DNA from: Chitinophaga sp. CF118
Lineage (GTDB): Bacteria > Bacteroidota > Bacteroidia > Chitinophagales > Chitinophagaceae
Reading direction: 5' to 3'
DNA: 64,000 nt
NCBI RefSeq assembly: GCF_900112615.1
Contig: NZ_FOMK01000003.1
Coordinates: 868,001-932,000 of the forward strand
Part shown: positions 24,839 to 33,139 of the stretch, piece by piece
Numbering within the stretch: the stretch's first letter is position 1
How the letters are laid out: each line of letters begins with the position of its first letter
The notes under the pieces: model-generated
Told to the model about the DNA's origin: nothing
Seen by the model: the letters and a program-made list of their open reading frames with translations, nothing else
The model's database searches: none
Translations under genes and position numbers: made by a program

Positions 24839-27800
24839 TTATTTACCATACAACGGGGTATAAGGTTGTATACTGAATGACAATGTTGCTGGTTTAAAAG
24901 GAATATAATACTGAGGTAACGGAATAGGTCCGCAACTGGCATTCCCAACACCCAGTTGGGCTTTATCCAGGCTCAGAATAGTTTCCGGTCTACGTTGCAA
25001 CTGATATAGATGCGGGGCTGCCCATAGGTCCTGATCCGTATAATGCAGCGCTGTAAAACTCAGATGATCATCGGCCTCAATCATGATTCCCTTATCATCC
25101 TGATCTGTGAGTTTTACCCAGCGAACGTCTTCCCGGTTTGCCATTCCTTGTGGACGTTCGTATTGTTCCAGCATATTATCTACTGTATGTTGGTATTGTC
25201 CTATCTCTGCTGCTGTTTTCCTGTCCGAATAGTTTTCAAATGGACCACGACCATACCATTCTACATTTTCCAGTCCTGGGTTCAATATCATTCGTACTCC
25301 AAGGCGGGGAATAGGCAAGCCGCTGGTATCCGGTATAAAAGTAGCATTTACCTGTACTAACCCATTACCATATACGGTGTATTTCATTTGTGTAACTACC
25401 TTGAATCCTGAACGGGTTGCTGCAGTAGTAGCTGTTATAATTTCAACTGCTTTACTGTTTAGCGCTTTTGCTGTAAAACTATTCAGCGTATACTTCAGAC
25501 TATCGTAACCAGCTTCCATCCATTCAATAGCAGGACCTCTTTCTTTAGTACGGTCATTATCCAGCCTGGCACGATAGAGGTTAAATGCTGGCCCGTTTTG
25601 AGCATTGCTGATGATAATACGGTCGCCGTATTGGAGAGTGCTGATATTACCTGTAGTTTTATCAAAGGCAATGGAACAATCTTTCCCGTTTACTGTTACC
25701 ATTGCATTATCCTGATGCAGATTTATTTCTGGCAATTCAGTAATGTTAAATGCTGCTTTCGGGATGGTAGGAAAAGGAACCTTCATTTGTTCCCTTGCTA
25801 TTTCTGTTCCTTGTTTTGCCCACAACTTATCTTCACGTAGCCTGAATGCTACTTTCAGCCAATATTCAGCACCAGGAGCTAAAACAGGATTTTTGAAAGG
25901 AATAGTTACAATGATAGAATCATTGGGTGATAGTTGTACAGGAGGTAATGTGCCTGACTGAATCACATTACCATTTTCTGATAAGGTCCAGGTGCAATCA
26001 AAGTTTTCCAGATTCAGAAAATCATATTTATTCCTGATGGCAACACGTCCTGTTTGTCCGTCAATCATGCTGATCTTCACATACTGGTATACCTTTTTAA
26101 CGTCTTCCATTTTAGGAGTGAACTTTCTGTCTGATGTAGTAAGTCCTTTAATACTGAAAGTACCGTCATTAGGCTTGTCGCCGAAATCACCACCATAAGC
26201 AATAAATGTTTTACCAGTGGTATCGCCGGGAATCCGTTTGTTAACGCCCTGATCTACCCATTCCCAGATACAGCCCCCAATCAGGCGTTTATGAGATTCA
26301 ATGGCATCCCAGTATTCCTGCAGGTTGCCTCCGGAATTGCCCATCACGTGCTCATATTCGCACATGAAGAACGGCTTGGAAGATGTTTTTTCTCCTTCAG
26401 AGATTAACGTGTTCACAGAAGGATACATGGTAGATTCAATATCTGCTATCTCGTTATATCCTTCATAATGGATAGGCCGGGAGCTGTCTATAGCCAGTAT
26501 GGCGGCTTTGCCTGCAACAAAATTTTCTCCTCCCCAGGATTCATTACCCATAGACCAGATAATAACTGAAGGGTGATTCTTGTCACGTTCTACCAGTCGT
26601 ACTTCTCTGTCAACGTATGCATTTTTCCATTTGGGATCTTTAGTCAGCTTGTCGCCCATACCATGTGTTTCCAGATTCGCTTCATCTATCACATACAAAC
26701 CGTATTGATCACAGAGTTGATACCATAGCGGATCATTCGGATAATGACAGGTACGTACAGTATTGATATTACATTGTTTCATCAGGATAATATCCTGTAT
26801 CATGGTGGCTCTGGGTACAGCTTTGCCATAGGCCGGATGTACTTCATGACGGTTCACGCCTTTCAGCAATACGGGTTCTCCATTCACCCACAGGCGACTG
26901 TCTTTTATTTCTACTTTTCTGAAACCAAATTTAGAAGAAAGCGTTTCTAATATTTGTCCTTGTTTATCTTTCAGAGTTAATAGTACGGTGTAAAGAATAG
27001 GTGTTTCAGCAGACCATAACGCCGGTTGTCTGGTATCTGCCTTTAGCGTATATGTTTTTGCAGATAAGCCTTTGAGCGGTCCTAGCGGCTGACTGGTACT
27101 GATATACAATTTACCGGAAGGATCATACACTTCTACGCCGAGTGTAGCCGCTGTTATTGTTGTTTTGTCATCATTCTTTAAGTCCGTTTTTACAGAGAAG
27201 ACAGCTGATTTAAAATCGGCTGAAAGGTCTGATTGCAGGAAATAATCCTGTATATGCATCTTTGGTTTTGCATACAGATATACGCTTCTGTGAATCCCGC
27301 TGAAACGGAACATATCCTGGTCTTCCAGGTAACTACCATCACTCCATTTGTATGCTTCCACTGCTACCAGGTTCTTTCCCGGTTTTATATATTTTGTGAT
27401 ATCGAACTCCGCCGGGTTAAAGCTACTCTCACTATAACCAACTTTTTGTCCGTTTATCCATACATACATCGCACTGATAACACCATCGAAGTGAATGAAC
27501 ATTTCTTTTTCATCCCAGTTAGCCGGGATTTCAAACTCTCTGCGGTAAGATCCTACAGGATTAGGTTCTTTCGCCGTTGTCCAGTCGGCAGGTACAGCAC
27601 CCATTACCCTTGGAGGATCTACTTTAAAGGGATATTCAATGTTTGTATAAATGGGAGTACCATAACCCTGCATTTCCATATTGGAAGGTACAGGGATGGT
27701 AGTCCATTTTGTAACATCAAAATCCGGTTTGTAGAAATCGAGTGGTCTTTCCGATGGTTGTTTTACCCAATGAAATTTCCACGGACCGTTTAACGAAATG

Positions 27801-27991
27801 TACCAGGGTGATGTTTGTGGTACATCCTGTAATGCCTGTTCCTTGCTGGAATAAGGAATACAGATTGTGTGAGCAGCTTCTTTGTTAATACCTGATACCT
27901 GCTCATTTTCCCAGTCATGACTTTGCGCATGTACAGCCGCATGACCCGCTGTCAGGAGACATATTACAACTCCTAATGTTTTGAGACCCAT
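24839..27991 (-). CDS. GH2 beta-galactosidase, secreted
   Basis: 1050 aa with a signal peptide (MGLKTLGVVICLLTAGHAAVHAQ). Domain order matches LacZ-type GH2: sugar-binding jelly roll from about 50 ('ISLNGPWKFHWVKQPSERP', 'VPSNMEMQGYGTPIYTNIEYPF'), Ig-like domain about 250-360, and a TIM barrel opening 'RLWVNGEPVLLKGVNRHEVHP'. The acid/base Glu lies in WSMGNESWGG (about 481), and the nucleophile Glu in FFMCEYEHVMGNS (about 546). The C-terminal part after about 760 is the large beta-sandwich 'small chain' domain with 'GLENVEWYGRGPFENYSDR'. Size and order are normal for the family. It would release terminal beta-galactose in the periplasm. It is the last gene of the polysaccharide locus, flanked on both sides by non-coding repeats. 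Confidence 0.95.
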   Translation of the reverse strand: MGLKTLGVVICLLTAGHAAVHAQSHDWENEQVSGINKEAAHTICIPYSSKEQALQDVPQTSPWYISLNGPWKFHWVKQPSERPLDFYKPDFDVTKWTTIPVPSNMEMQGYGTPIYTNIEYPFKVDPPRVMGAVPADWTTAKEPNPVGSYRREFEIPANWDEKEMFIHFDGVISAMYVWINGQKVGYSESSFNPAEFDITKYIKPGKNLVAVEAYKWSDGSYLEDQDMFRFSGIHRSVYLYAKPKMHIQDYFLQSDLSADFKSAVFSVKTDLKNDDKTTITAATLGVEVYDPSGKLYISTSQPLGPLKGLSAKTYTLKADTRQPALWSAETPILYTVLLTLKDKQGQILETLSSKFGFRKVEIKDSRLWVNGEPVLLKGVNRHEVHPAYGKAVPRATMIQDIILMKQCNINTVRTCHYPNDPLWYQLCDQYGLYVIDEANLETHGMGDKLTKDPKWKNAYVDREVRLVERDKNHPSVIIWSMGNESWGGENFVAGKAAILAIDSSRPIHYEGYNEIADIESTMYPSVNTLISEGEKTSSKPFFMCEYEHVMGNSGGNLQEYWDAIESHKRLIGGCIWEWVDQGVNKRIPGDTTGKTFIAYGGDFGDKPNDGTFSIKGLTTSDRKFTPKMEDVKKVYQYVKISMIDGQTGRVAIRNKYDFLNLENFDCTWTLSENGNVIQSGTLPPVQLSPNDSIIVTIPFKNPVLAPGAEYWLKVAFRLREDKLWAKQGTEIAREQMKVPFPTIPKAAFNITELPEINLHQDNAMVTVNGKDCSIAFDKTTGNISTLQYGDRIIISNAQNGPAFNLYRARLDNDRTKERGPAIEWMEAGYDSLKYTLNSFTAKALNSKAVEIITATTAATRSGFKVVTQMKYTVYGNGLVQVNATFIPDTSGLPIPRLGVRMILNPGLENVEWYGRGPFENYSDRKTAAEIGQYQHTVDNMLEQYERPQGMANREDVRWVKLTDQDDKGIMIEADDHLSFTALHYTDQDLWAAPHLYQLQRRPETILSLDKAQLGVGNASCGPIPLPQYYIPFKPATLSFSIQPYTPLYGK

Positions 27992-28010
27992 TTTCCTGTT
28001 TTTATATTTA

Positions 28011-28361
28011 CAATCAATAATGTTTAGTCAAGCTCTCGCAAGAGCCTCCTGTTAGTGCAAAACGGTTATCATCTCCCGTAATCGATTCTGTAAGAAATCT
28101 TCTCTTTGATAAACTATAAACATTCACTTTTGCCCCGAAAAAATGCAAGCACAATAATGAATTGATTCAAAGTAATGTCAGCAAGCAGCCCGAATATGTG
28201 AGGATTCAGGTGGGCAATTGCGGGCCTTAGCCATTTGACACACGATTGATACTGTTCAATAAATATTCTAAAGCCCATACGCTTGTTAAAGCCAGATAGA
28301 ATTACTACCAAATGGGTGCAGCCCGCAATCACTCACCTGAATCCAAAGGGAAGGTATAATC
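28011..28361. repeat. Duplicated structured intercistronic element, copy 1
   Basis: The conserved core is 28108-28361 (from TGATAAACTATAAACATTCA to GGTATAATC), with weaker similarity back to CAATCAATAA at 28011. Inside, 28202-28226 (GGATTCAGGTGGGCAATTGC plus GGGCC) pairs with 28321-28344 with about four mismatches. Within that, CCATTTG (28231-28237) pairs with CAAATGG (28309-28315), and ATTCTA (28265-28270) with TAGAAT (28297-28302). The nested pairings make a long multi-part hairpin on either strand. It lies in the minus-strand transcript between the GxGYxYP gene and the GH2 gene. A minus-strand open frame of 72 codons through it is treated as a by-product. Confidence 0.8.
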
Positions 28362-28384
28362 TTTTCCCGGACAGAAATGACTTA

Positions 28385-28740
28385 CAATCAATAACATTTA
28401 GTTACGATTATCATCCTTCTTAATCTACTCTGTAAGAAACCCTCAGTTAAACAGGAGACTCCTAACAAAGTTGATAAACTATAAACATTCACTTTGGCCC
28501 CGTAAAAAATGCAAGCACAATAATGAAGTGATTCAAGGTAATGTCAGCAAGCAGCCTGAATATGTGAGGATTCAGGTGGGCAATTGCGGGCCTTAGCCAT
28601 TTGACACACGATTGATACCGTTCAATAAATATTCTAAAGCCCATACGCTTGATAAAGCCAGATAGAATTACTACCAAATGGGTGCAGCCCGCAATCACTC
28701 ACCTGAATCCAAAAGGAGAGTATAATCACCCTCCTGAATC
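28385..28740. repeat. Duplicated structured intercistronic element, copy 2
   Basis: The core at 28471-28727 matches copy 1 with only scattered differences (for example GAAGTGATTCAAGG against GAATTGATTCAAAG). The closing stem is 28568-28592 with 28687-28710, and the two inner stems are conserved. A further short copy of CCTGAATCCAAAGGGAA follows at 28733, 10 bp before the GxGYxYP stop. All other gaps in this operon from susC on are at most 28 bp, so this 767-bp interval is an evident insertion or expansion. Confidence 0.8.
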
Positions 28741-28758
28741 CAAAGGGAACAATAAATA

Positions 28759-30357
28759 TTATTTACCTCCAAGATTAGCTTTAACCAGTTTTACAAAAGC
28801 ATCTGGTGTTACCACCCGTACATTGGAATTTAACCCGTCGACCACCGTTTTAATGTTGGACAAGTCTTTTGTCCATGTGTGTACAAATACCAGCGTATAC
28901 CCTGATGCGTTAGATGGATCTGTAGGACGTGAATTGATATTGCTGATTACAGTAGCTTCTTCTTCCAGTCCTGCCCAGAGGTTATCCCTTGCTTCTATAA
29001 CAGGTTTACCATTCTCTGAAAACTGGATGCTTCCATTAGGAGCTTCTCCATAGCCGGTATAAATCAATCCGTCTATATTACTATGCGAGAGGTATTTATT
29101 CCAGAGGTCCATACGCCCGATAACACCCTGATCCAGTATGTTCACAATGCGGAGGTCCGACTTGTCCATGAAGGTGTTCAGCCTGTCGAGATATTTATTC
29201 AGAGAAGCTGCCGGCATTTTGCTGGGGAAGGTATAACCACTTCCGCTGGGCCCAGCTACAAAACAATCTTTGGCAGATGCATTTTCATAATACCAGCGTA
29301 ATGTAGCAGGAGCAAGGTCTACCAGCGAAGGACTAATAGTATATCCCATATTAAAGGTACCCCGGATTGGATTACTGAAATAATTCTGTAACGACCAGAG
29401 ATCATATGCAATGTTATCTCCATCGCTTACCAGGAATGTTACATAATGTACATTACTTTCAGTCACCGGTGTTGTCGATGCTTGCTGACGAATAGGGTTA
29501 GGATCGTATATGCTGCTCAGTGGCGCAAGGTTAGCTGCCAGATCTGTAGGCAACATTACAATGCCTGCCTGGGCCGCATTAGATACCATAGAGAATTCCT
29601 CCTTCCCGTATCCAAAACAAAACGCCTCAGGATCAAGACCCTGTAACACTGTTTTACGCCAGGTGGTTTCCCCATCATAAAAAGTAAATGCATTGGTGAG
29701 TGTAATGTAATCACGCAGATGATGATTGATAGTAGGTGTTAATTCAGCACCCAGGGCTTTACTAAAAGCAGCCGGATAATTGCTGTATACCCATTTCTCA
29801 TCACGCGTACGAACATCGAGCTTGCGGGTAGTGATACCAGCAGAACGTACCGCCGATTCCAGACTTGCATCTACCGCGATGGCATTCATTGGACCGCAAA
29901 GAGAAGTTGCAGCTGTAAGCGATCTTTCATTGGTGGCACGGTTATACAGCACATACCCCTTTATTTTTGATTTAAAGTGAGTGAGAAGATCTGTCCAGGT
30001 AGAATAGTTACTGATAGTAATTCCATATTTACTGTTGAGGTAATTTACCCATACAGTAGAAGGACCACCTTCATCGATATATATCTGATCGGAAGAGGTT
30101 TTGGCAACGAGCCCCTGTAAGGTAGCCACCAATACTTTCTGTTCGGCAGACAGATTGTTGCCGCTGATCACACAAATGGATTTCAACGCAGTACCTTTCT
30201 GATGGAGTACTCCTTTGTTCAGCAACAATGTATTCTTTACTATACCTGTATCTGTTGGATTAACTGTAACGGCGGTTGACTGGTTATTTGTTTTACTACA
30301 TGCAAAACATCCAATACCAGCTGCTACGAATAGGGTGAAGACGACTCTTTTCTTCAT
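28759..30357 (-). CDS. GxGYxYP-type putative glycoside hydrolase lipoprotein
   Basis: 532 aa. Lipobox G-C-F-A-C with Cys20. The N-terminal part (about 60-230) has 'SAEQKVLVATLQGLVAKTSSDQIYI' and 'YGITISNYSTWTDLLTHFKSKIKGYVLYN', the N-terminal domain of the GxGYxYP family. The C-terminal part contains 'HYVTFLVSDGDNIAYDLW', 'FNMGYTISPSLVDLAPATL' and the name-giving motif as G-P-S-G-S-G-Y-T-F-P (GSGYTFP, Tyr to Phe at one position). These proteins occur in polysaccharide loci and are predicted hydrolases whose activity is not established. It starts 2 bp after the stop of the upstream F5/8-type lipoprotein, so the two are translationally coupled. Confidence 0.88.
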   Translation of the reverse strand: MKKRVVFTLFVAAGIGCFACSKTNNQSTAVTVNPTDTGIVKNTLLLNKGVLHQKGTALKSICVISGNNLSAEQKVLVATLQGLVAKTSSDQIYIDEGGPSTVWVNYLNSKYGITISNYSTWTDLLTHFKSKIKGYVLYNRATNERSLTAATSLCGPMNAIAVDASLESAVRSAGITTRKLDVRTRDEKWVYSNYPAAFSKALGAELTPTINHHLRDYITLTNAFTFYDGETTWRKTVLQGLDPEAFCFGYGKEEFSMVSNAAQAGIVMLPTDLAANLAPLSSIYDPNPIRQQASTTPVTESNVHYVTFLVSDGDNIAYDLWSLQNYFSNPIRGTFNMGYTISPSLVDLAPATLRWYYENASAKDCFVAGPSGSGYTFPSKMPAASLNKYLDRLNTFMDKSDLRIVNILDQGVIGRMDLWNKYLSHSNIDGLIYTGYGEAPNGSIQFSENGKPVIEARDNLWAGLEEEATVISNINSRPTDPSNASGYTLVFVHTWTKDLSNIKTVVDGLNSNVRVVTPDAFVKLVKANLGGK

Positions 30358-30359
30358 GT

Positions 30360-31331
30360 TTAGAATATTTGTATTTCAGCAATATTGGTACTGTTAGTAG
30401 CGTATACTTTTGTCACGGTTACTTTCACATACCTGGCCTGTTTCAATGTGGAGACGAAATATTTATACCAGGGTTGACCGGCATCGTGAGGAATATCCTT
30501 AATACCGGCAACATCATCCCAGGTAACATTATCTGCACTTACAGACACTGTAATATCATGAGGCTGACCATGACCATCAGTTTGCCAGTCGCCTTCAAAA
30601 TAACGGTCCATAATACCGATACCATGTACCGGTTTTATTTCACCCATATCAATGATGATATAATGAGGGGGAGCTGGTTCCCCGCCAGACCATTTTGAAT
30701 TCCAGAAGGTAGAAGGATCTTCATCAATGGCCGCTTTTGCAAGGCCATTACCTCCGCCTTCTCCGGGTTCTTCAGTAGAAAAACCGGCAATGGTCCAACC
30801 GCTTTCATCATAAGGTTGCATACTTGCCGGATCGGCAGTACCATTTACAACGAAATAAGTAGTTTGCTGATAAGAGCTTACTGCTGCACCGGAAATACTT
30901 TCTATGCTTACCGGGATCATATAATCCTGGAAAGGATCTATTTTATCCTTTGCCAGGATTTTAAGAGATACATTGCCTGTGCTTGTAGCTCCTTTAGGAA
31001 TGGTAGCAGTAGCCTGCAGCTCATAACTGCCAGCAGGCAATACAGGATAACTGGTACTGTTTTCAGTATTAAATTTTGCTACCAGGGAAGTGTCTGCCTT
31101 GAAATGTATGGTAATATCATTAGCAGCGTTTAGTCCGGATACAGAAGGATAATCTGTTCCTACTATTACCGCACTGTAGGAAACGATAAACGGAGTATCT
31201 GCAATAGCAAATACTTCTTTTACAATACCGTTCCCTGCTTCCGGCATATATACTGCCTTAGCTGTATTATCATCTTTTTTGCATGAGGTGATTAAAGCAC
31301 CTGCTATCAAAAAAATATATAGATTTCTCAT
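30360..31331 (-). CDS. DUF1735 plus F5/8 type C domain surface lipoprotein
   Basis: 323 aa from ATG 31331; a longer frame begins at 31382 inside susD and is rejected because MRNLYIFLIAGALITSC is a complete lipoprotein signal (Cys17). Residues 25-160 show the DUF1735 pattern ('DITIHFKADTSLVAKFNTENSTSYPVLPAGSYEL', 'MIPVSIESISGAAVS'). Residues about 185-323 are a discoidin/F5-8C jelly roll: 'DEDPSTFWNSKWSGGEPAPPHYIIIDMG', 'ITVSVSADNVTW' and 'ARYVKVTVTKV'. It is likely a surface glycan-binding protein of this locus, the positional equivalent of SusE/F. It is 20 bp after susD. Confidence 0.87.
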   Translation of the reverse strand: MRNLYIFLIAGALITSCKKDDNTAKAVYMPEAGNGIVKEVFAIADTPFIVSYSAVIVGTDYPSVSGLNAANDITIHFKADTSLVAKFNTENSTSYPVLPAGSYELQATATIPKGATSTGNVSLKILAKDKIDPFQDYMIPVSIESISGAAVSSYQQTTYFVVNGTADPASMQPYDESGWTIAGFSTEEPGEGGGNGLAKAAIDEDPSTFWNSKWSGGEPAPPHYIIIDMGEIKPVHGIGIMDRYFEGDWQTDGHGQPHDITVSVSADNVTWDDVAGIKDIPHDAGQPWYKYFVSTLKQARYVKVTVTKVYATNSTNIAEIQIF

Positions 31332-31351
31332 GACTGTTTTTTTGTTTACGA

Positions 31352-33121
31352 TTAATAGCCTGGATTCTGTCCGCTTACCCATCCGTCTTTACCTCCGCTT
31401 TGTTCCCGGATCTTGTAATTGCGATCCAGCACATGCTGAGGTATTGGCATGTAATACATTTTAGGAAGGAATATACGGTTGCTCACATTCGTACGGGTGT
31501 AAACGAGCGTGCCGTTGTTAGATGTTATCACCATGCTTACTTCGGGGCGGTTTAACACACCGGGTGTTCCATCAGCCATTTTATCTGCAATCTTCCAGCG
31601 CAGTACATCCCACCAGCGTTTATCTTCAAAAGAAAGTTCTACACGGCGTTCGCGGTGAATGATCTCCCTCATTTTATCCTGGCTTACAGTGCCATAAGTG
31701 GCTTCTACTGTAGGCAGGTTATTGTCGCGGGTTCTTACTTTATTTACAGCAGCCAGCACGTCGGGCGTAGGGCCGTTCACTTCATTTTCTGCTTCGGCAA
31801 AACTGAGCAGTACTTCTGCATAACGGAAAAACATATAGTTTTGATAAGAGGTGCTGTTAGCCCTGTTATCGCTGCCCAATATGCTTTCATCGAGTCTCTT
31901 ACAAGCATAATAACCGGTATGGGTAACGTCGCTGCTATAACCCAGATCTATTTCATTTTCGGTACTGCGTCCTAGTCCCACAACCGTTTTGATAGTATCG
32001 CCCTGCCATTCGCATCCATTAAAAAGAATCGTTTGATAGAAACGTTTTTCCCTGTTCGCGTATGGATTCTGCGGATCATAACCGGAGCCGGATTCATTTA
32101 TTGCTTTCCCGTTTGCCATAGAGAATTCATCTACCAGTTCCTGTGTAGGCTGAAAGTTGCCCCATGCCATTTCTGTTCCGTTTATGATTGTCGGGCCTTC
32201 TTTACCTTCCAGTTGTCCGCCTTTACCCGGCATGTACTGACGTGCAAAAATGGACTCCAGACTATTATTAGCCGTTTTCAGGAATAAGGTTCTGAAGTCG
32301 GGGTACAGGTCATACATTCCAAGATCTATCACCGCTTTGTTAGTCGCCGATGCTTTTTTCCATTTTTCCAGGTCTCCCGCAGGACTAGCAGCATTGCCTG
32401 AATTCCTTAGCGGACTGGCTTCATACAATTCACACCATCCTTTCAGAGTAAGCGCAGCACCTTTGGTAGGTCTTCCCGGATCGGCCTGTTTCAGTGGTAA
32501 GATTTGCGCTATTTCTCCCAGTTCGTTTGTAATAAACTGACAGGTTTCTTCTTCTGTACTTCTTGGAATATAGATGCTATCACCTTGTGTAATATTATCC
32601 AGTGTTTTTGTGATAACGGGAACACCACCATATGCCATCCATAACCAATGATAGAAGAGTGCCCGGAGGAAGCGAACTTCAGCAATCCTTTCTGTTTTAT
32701 AATCGTCCGGCAGTGTTGAGGCAGTTACTTTTTCAATGAAGAGATTGCATTTTCTGATCTTCTCATAATTACCTGTTTTGGAATCGTTGTTATTTTCTTT
32801 CCCCCAATACCACATATCCCAGGGGCCGCGTGGCAGGTTGGAAGGCGTAACATTTGCCGTACGTATATTGGAGTATCCCTGCATCCAGGTAACGCCTACA
32901 TCGGAGTTGTCGGTGTATTGATCCAGGTGTTCCGTTTCATTATTGATATCCGGCATCTGGTTGTATATATCATTCAGGAACAGGTCTGCATTAGCAGCGG
33001 AAGCCCATACAACATCATCGCCCACACGATCTCTTGGTGATACTTCCAGGTAATTTTTTTTACAGGCTATCATCGCTGCACACATAAGAACAATGAGACA
33101 GCTTTGTTTTATAGTGATCAT
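31352..33121 (-). CDS. SusD/RagB family outer membrane lipoprotein
   Basis: 589 aa with lipobox A-M-I-A-C, Cys20. Classical SusD landmarks: 'YLEVSPRDRVGDDVVWASAANADLFLNDIYNQM' (N-terminal helix), 'EVRFLRALFYHWLWMAYGGVPVIT', 'TKGAALTLKGWCELYEASPL' and the C-terminal 'NYMFFRYAEVLLSFAEAENEVNG', 'REIIHRERRVELSFEDKRWWDVLRW' and 'YMPIPQHVLDRN'. It captures oligosaccharide on the surface and hands it to the SusC barrel. It begins 18 bp after the susC stop. Full length. Confidence 0.96.
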   Translation of the reverse strand: MITIKQSCLIVLMCAAMIACKKNYLEVSPRDRVGDDVVWASAANADLFLNDIYNQMPDINNETEHLDQYTDNSDVGVTWMQGYSNIRTANVTPSNLPRGPWDMWYWGKENNNDSKTGNYEKIRKCNLFIEKVTASTLPDDYKTERIAEVRFLRALFYHWLWMAYGGVPVITKTLDNITQGDSIYIPRSTEEETCQFITNELGEIAQILPLKQADPGRPTKGAALTLKGWCELYEASPLRNSGNAASPAGDLEKWKKASATNKAVIDLGMYDLYPDFRTLFLKTANNSLESIFARQYMPGKGGQLEGKEGPTIINGTEMAWGNFQPTQELVDEFSMANGKAINESGSGYDPQNPYANREKRFYQTILFNGCEWQGDTIKTVVGLGRSTENEIDLGYSSDVTHTGYYACKRLDESILGSDNRANSTSYQNYMFFRYAEVLLSFAEAENEVNGPTPDVLAAVNKVRTRDNNLPTVEATYGTVSQDKMREIIHRERRVELSFEDKRWWDVLRWKIADKMADGTPGVLNRPEVSMVITSNNGTLVYTRTNVSNRIFLPKMYYMPIPQHVLDRNYKIREQSGGKDGWVSGQNPGY

Positions 33122-33139
33122 TTTTCTTTCAATTAAGTG

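Noticed and set aside
27233..27793. A 186-codon plus-strand frame inside the GH2 gene
   Set aside because: It is antisense to a well-supported GH2 catalytic gene and has no family features.
28114..28698. Two real small membrane protein genes on the minus strand
   Set aside because: The frames lie on the arms of conserved hairpins, show no recognisable start context, and the interval behaves as duplicated non-coding DNA.
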